64,000 nucleotides of DNA from positions 1 to 64,000 of the forward strand of contig NZ_JNLX01000191.1 in NCBI RefSeq assembly GCF_000715495.1. The letters are read 5' to 3'. The notes below the pieces were generated by a model, which saw only the letters and a program-made list of their open reading frames with translations, ran no database searches and was not told the DNA's origin. Numbering within the stretch: the first letter of the stretch is position 1; each line of letters begins with the position of its first letter. The position numbers and the translations under genes were made by a program. This DNA comes from Hymenobacter sp. IS2118 (GTDB taxonomy: Bacteria; Bacteroidota; Bacteroidia; Cytophagales; Hymenobacteraceae). Shown piece by piece: positions 61,064-64,000 of this stretch.

Positions 61064-61948
61064 ATGTACGATTTCCTCACCACCTCTCCCTGGCCCGACT
61101 ACGAGCTCATCGACTGCGGCAACTTTCAGAAGCTGGAACGTTTCGGCAAGTACGTGTTGGCCCGGCCCGAGCCCCAGGCCATCTGGGACCCGCATCTGCC
61201 CCTGAAAGAATGGGGACGGGCCGACGCCGCCTTCGCCCGCGCCCCCGGCAGCACCGAAAAGGGCCAGTGGCGCCTCAAGCCCGACATGCCCGAGCAGTGG
61301 GTGATTGGCTACGAGCGGCCCGACGGCCTGAAGCTGAAGTTTCGGCTGGGTTTGTCCTCGTTCAAGCACGTGGGCCTGTTTCCGGAGCAGGACCCGAACT
61401 GGCAGTTCATTTATAACCAGACGCGCCTGCGCCGGGCCAAGCTGCCGCGCGTGCTCAACCTGTTTGCCTACACGGGCGCGGCCACGCTGGCCGCCCGCGC
61501 CGCCGGTGCCGACGTTACGCACCTCGATTCGGTGAAGCAGGTGAACTTCTGGGCCCGCGACAACATGGAAGCCAGCCAGCTCGACGGCGTGCGCTGGCTG
61601 GTGGAAGATGCCATGAAGTACGTGCGGCGCGAAGTGAAGCGCGGCAGCAAGTACCAGGGCCTCATCCTCGACCCGCCCGCCTACGGCCGCGGCCCCAACG
61701 GCGAAAAGTGGCAGCTCGAAGACGAGTTGAATGAACTGCTCAAGCTCAGCCAGCAGCTACTGGACCCGGAAGACCATTTCTTCGTGGTGAACTTGTACTC
61801 CCTGGGCTTCTCGGCCCTGATTCTGGACAACCTGACGACGGCCATTTTCCCCGGCCCGAAAGCGGTGCGGGAGTTGGGCGAAATTTACCTGCACGATGCC
61901 GGCCAGCGCAAGCTGCCGCTAGGCACCTTCTGCCGGTTTGCAGTGTGA
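61064..61948 (+). CDS. RlmI-like class I SAM-dependent methyltransferase
   Basis: A 294-residue methyltransferase of the RlmI/RlmL-type group (Methyltrans_SAM). The SAM-binding strand VLNLFAYTGAATLAARAAGADVTHLD, then NFWARDNMEASQLDGVRWLVEDAMKYV and the catalytic-loop LILDPPAYGRGPNGEKW are characteristic of 23S rRNA cytosine-5 methyltransferases of this kind. It lacks the N-terminal PUA domain of E. coli RlmI and is shorter. The start at 61064 is set by the -7 element at 61048. The Ppx/GppA gene follows 88 bp downstream. Confidence 0.87.
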   Translation: MYDFLTTSPWPDYELIDCGNFQKLERFGKYVLARPEPQAIWDPHLPLKEWGRADAAFARAPGSTEKGQWRLKPDMPEQWVIGYERPDGLKLKFRLGLSSFKHVGLFPEQDPNWQFIYNQTRLRRAKLPRVLNLFAYTGAATLAARAAGADVTHLDSVKQVNFWARDNMEASQLDGVRWLVEDAMKYVRREVKRGSKYQGLILDPPAYGRGPNGEKWQLEDELNELLKLSQQLLDPEDHFFVVNLYSLGFSALILDNLTTAIFPGPKAVRELGEIYLHDAGQRKLPLGTFCRFAV

Positions 61949-62036
61949 GGTAAGCTTTAGCTTACCGTCCGTTATTTACTCCTTATTTCCGTACGTCCCG
62001 CCGCCTCCTATCCGGCAAGCCAAAGCTTACCTCACT

Positions 62037-62981
62037 ATGCACGCCCATCGCCGCCTCGCACTCATTGATTTGGGCACCAATACCTTCCACCTGCTCATTG
62101 TGGAGATGCCCACCCAGCCCGGCGAAAAGCCCGTAACCCTGCTGCGTACCAAAGCCGGCGTGCGCCTGGGCGAGGGCGGCATCAGCCAGGGCATCATCGC
62201 GCCCGAAGCTTACGCCCGTGCCCTGCACACGCTAGCAGGCTTTAAGGAGGAAATTGAGCTGCACGAAGTGACCGAAACGCGCGCCACGGCCACCAGCGCC
62301 ATGCGCGTAACCAGCAACGGCCCGGACCTGGTGCGCGACATTTTCGCCCAAACCGGCATTCAGGTCGACGTTATTGCCGGCGAGCGGGAGGCGGAGCTGA
62401 TTTGCGCCGGCGTACGCCAAGCCGTAGCGCTGGGCTCGGAGCCGAACCTGATTATGGACATCGGCGGCGGCTCCGTGGAATTTATTGTTGCCACGCAAAC
62501 CACCATTTTCTGGAAGCAGAGCTTTGAAATCGGAGCCCAGCGCCTGCTCGACCGGTTTTTTCCGGACCCGAGCGGCATTTTTCCGGCCGCAGCCGTCGCG
62601 GCCGAGCAGGAGTACCTGCGCGCCGCACTCGACCCGCTGCTCGAAGCCGTGCAGCGCTACAAGCCCGTGGGCCTGGTCGGCGCCTCGGGCAGCTTCGACA
62701 GCCTGGCCGACATGCAGCTGGGCCGGCTGCGCACCGAATCCGAGCTGCCTCCTTACACGGAGCTGCTCGTGAGCAGCTTCCAGGCCAGCTACCGACACCT
62801 GCTGAGTGGCAACCACGAGCAACGAGCGGCTTTGCCCGGCATCCTGCCCATGCGGGCCAATATGCTGGTAGTGGCCGCAGTACTCATCGACTTCGTGCTG
62901 GGCATTTCTGAAATCACCCGCATCCGCACCTCAGCCTTCGCCCTTAAAGAAGGCTTGCTGGCGGAAATGCTCGCCGCTTAA
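62037..62981 (+). CDS. Ppx/GppA phosphatase family (exopolyphosphatase)
   Basis: A 314-residue ASKHA-fold enzyme: ALIDLGTNTFHLLIVEM (phosphate 1), EVTETRATATSAMRVTSNG, VIAGEREAELICAGVRQA, LIMDIGGGSVEFIVA (phosphate 2), and PMRANMLVVAAVLIDFVL at the end. Acts on polyphosphate or pppGpp; the short single-domain form resembles Ppx1/GppA N-terminal type. ATG 62037 is chosen because the conserved start is immediate. The Ldh-family gene begins 9 bp later, so the two are probably co-transcribed. Confidence 0.92.
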   Translation: MHAHRRLALIDLGTNTFHLLIVEMPTQPGEKPVTLLRTKAGVRLGEGGISQGIIAPEAYARALHTLAGFKEEIELHEVTETRATATSAMRVTSNGPDLVRDIFAQTGIQVDVIAGEREAELICAGVRQAVALGSEPNLIMDIGGGSVEFIVATQTTIFWKQSFEIGAQRLLDRFFPDPSGIFPAAAVAAEQEYLRAALDPLLEAVQRYKPVGLVGASGSFDSLADMQLGRLRTESELPPYTELLVSSFQASYRHLLSGNHEQRAALPGILPMRANMLVVAAVLIDFVLGISEITRIRTSAFALKEGLLAEMLAA

Positions 62982-62990
62982 TCTCCTCCA

Positions 62991-64000
62991 ATGACGTTTT
63001 CCTATAACCAGCTTTTCACCTTCACCGAGGCCGTTTTTCGCAGCATTGGCTGCCCCGAAGATGATGCCACGCTGGCCACCGAAACCCTGCTCGCAGCCGA
63101 CCTCCGCGGCATCGACTCGCACGGCGTGGCCCGGCTGGTGGGCTACGTGCGCCTCTGGGAAGCGGGCCGCATCAACCCCACTCCCAGGGTGGGCGTGACC
63201 TACGAAACGCCCAGCACGGCCGTAGTGGACGGCGACGGCGGCCTGGGCCTCGTGGTGGGCCCCAAAGCCATGCGCGTGGCCATCGAAAAAGCCCGCCTGG
63301 TAGGCACCGGCTGGGTTTCGGTGAAGAACTCCAACCATTTCGGCATAGCCGGCTACCACGCCATGCTGGCCTTGGCCCACGACATGATAGGCGTGGCCAT
63401 GACCAACGCCTCGCCCCTGGTGGCGCCCACCCACTCGCTCGACCGCCTGCTGGGCACCAACCCCATTGCCGTGGCCGTGCCCGCCGGCGAGCAGCCCGAT
63501 TTTGTGGCCGACCTGGCCACCACCACCGCCGCCAACGGCAAGCTGGAAATTGCCCAGCGCAAGCAGCTGCCCGTGCCCGAAGGCTGGGTGCAGAACGCCG
63601 ACGGCAGCCCCTCAACCGATGCCAACGCGGTGAAAAATGGCGGCGCCCTGCTGCCGCTGGGCGGCGCCACGGGCTCGCACAAGGGTTACGCCCTGGGCGC
63701 GGTGGTTGATATCTTTTCGGCGGTGCTTTCGGGGGCCAACTACGGGCCGTGGGTTCCGCCGTTTGTGGCGTTCCTGCAGCCCCCTACCGACCCGGTGGGG
63801 CAGGGCCTGGGCCATTTTTTCGGGGCCATGCGCGTCGATGCATTTCGGCCTGCCGACGAGTTCAAGGCGCACATGGATAATTGGATTACCACTTTCCGCA
63901 ACGCGCACGCCATGGAGGGCAAAAAAATTCTTATTCCTGGCGACCCGGAGCGAGAAATGGCCGCCGTGCGCCTACTCGGTGGTATTCCGCTGCTGGATGC
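62991..64000 (+). CDS. Ldh family (malate/L-lactate dehydrogenase type) oxidoreductase, 3' end cut by the window
   Basis: Open from ATG 62991 to the window edge, 336 residues visible. DLRGIDSHGVARLVGYV, GDGGLGLVVGPKAM, VKNSNHFGIAGYHAMLA, NASPLVAPTHSLDRLLGTNPIAVAVP, and LPLGGATGSHKGYALGAVVDIFSAVLSGA are the NAD(P)-dependent Ldh_2 family pattern (malate, ureidoglycolate or sulfolactate dehydrogenases). Substrate cannot be told. The gene follows the Ppx/GppA gene closely. Confidence 0.9.
   Translation, partial: MTFSYNQLFTFTEAVFRSIGCPEDDATLATETLLAADLRGIDSHGVARLVGYVRLWEAGRINPTPRVGVTYETPSTAVVDGDGGLGLVVGPKAMRVAIEKARLVGTGWVSVKNSNHFGIAGYHAMLALAHDMIGVAMTNASPLVAPTHSLDRLLGTNPIAVAVPAGEQPDFVADLATTTAANGKLEIAQRKQLPVPEGWVQNADGSPSTDANAVKNGGALLPLGGATGSHKGYALGAVVDIFSAVLSGANYGPWVPPFVAFLQPPTDPVGQGLGHFFGAMRVDAFRPADEFKAHMDNWITTFRNAHAMEGKKILIPGDPEREMAAVRLLGGIPLLD

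Overview
The window is a GC-rich, densely coded chromosomal segment of a Bacteroidota bacterium, most likely a Hymenobacter-like member of the Cytophagales. The evidence is a type IX secretion (T9SS) sorting domain, many TAnnTTTG-type -7 promoter elements with almost no Shine-Dalgarno sequences, DUF3857, DUF4468, MORN/YwqK and TonB-C proteins, ECF sigma/anti-sigma pairs, and SecA without the C-terminal zinc motif. The genus is an inference from overall protein character; no rRNA or tRNA gene is visible.

Layout. 0-1.4 kb: a truncated XRE-like regulator gene with a cluster of TTAGGT operator-like sites, then a HEPN/MNT gene pair. 1.4-8 kb: lipoamide dehydrogenase, an M1 peptidase, and a porin / DUF4468 / ammonium-transporter operon. 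8-11 kb: an EamA transporter, a DUF4126 membrane protein and a microbial rhodopsin with the residue signature of xenorhodopsins (inward proton pumps). 11-16.4 kb: odhA and odhB (2-oxoglutarate dehydrogenase E1 and E2), separated by a second HEPN/MNT pair. With lpd, all three parts of the complex lie within 15 kb. 16.8-26.6 kb: envelope and housekeeping genes, including a yellow/MRJP-family lipoprotein, a FUSC membrane protein, RidA, a double TonB-C protein and a divergent DAC-domain (c-di-AMP-cyclase-like) protein. 26.6-37.9 kb: two DUF3857/transglutaminase-like proteins, a 53-bp perfect inverted repeat, a 1103-residue TPR+MORN protein, a probably secreted PPC-domain protein, and an ECF sigma / anti-sigma-like / beta-repeat operon. 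37.9-40.5 kb: an AT-richer island with a lipoprotein, a decayed IS5-type transposase and an acyltransferase-3 gene. 40.5-51 kb: ALDH7-type dehydrogenase, HtrA protease, DUF2490 barrel, M20 peptidase, SPOR lipoprotein, deoC, a T9SS cargo protein and two members of an unrecognised paralogous family. 51-64 kb: secA, glf with a glycosyltransferase, a GNAT protein, dapF, a penicillin-binding protein gene broken by one in-frame stop codon, an RlmI-like methyltransferase, Ppx/GppA phosphatase and a truncated Ldh-family oxidoreductase.

Most genes are on the minus strand in short operons ending in clear hairpin terminators. The best candidate for unusual biology is the xenorhodopsin-like gene at 10095-10826. 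Other points of note are the HEPN/MNT pair inside the odh cluster, the divergent DAC protein, the nonsense-split PBP, and several repeat structures, one of which supplies the apparent start codons of the M20 peptidase.
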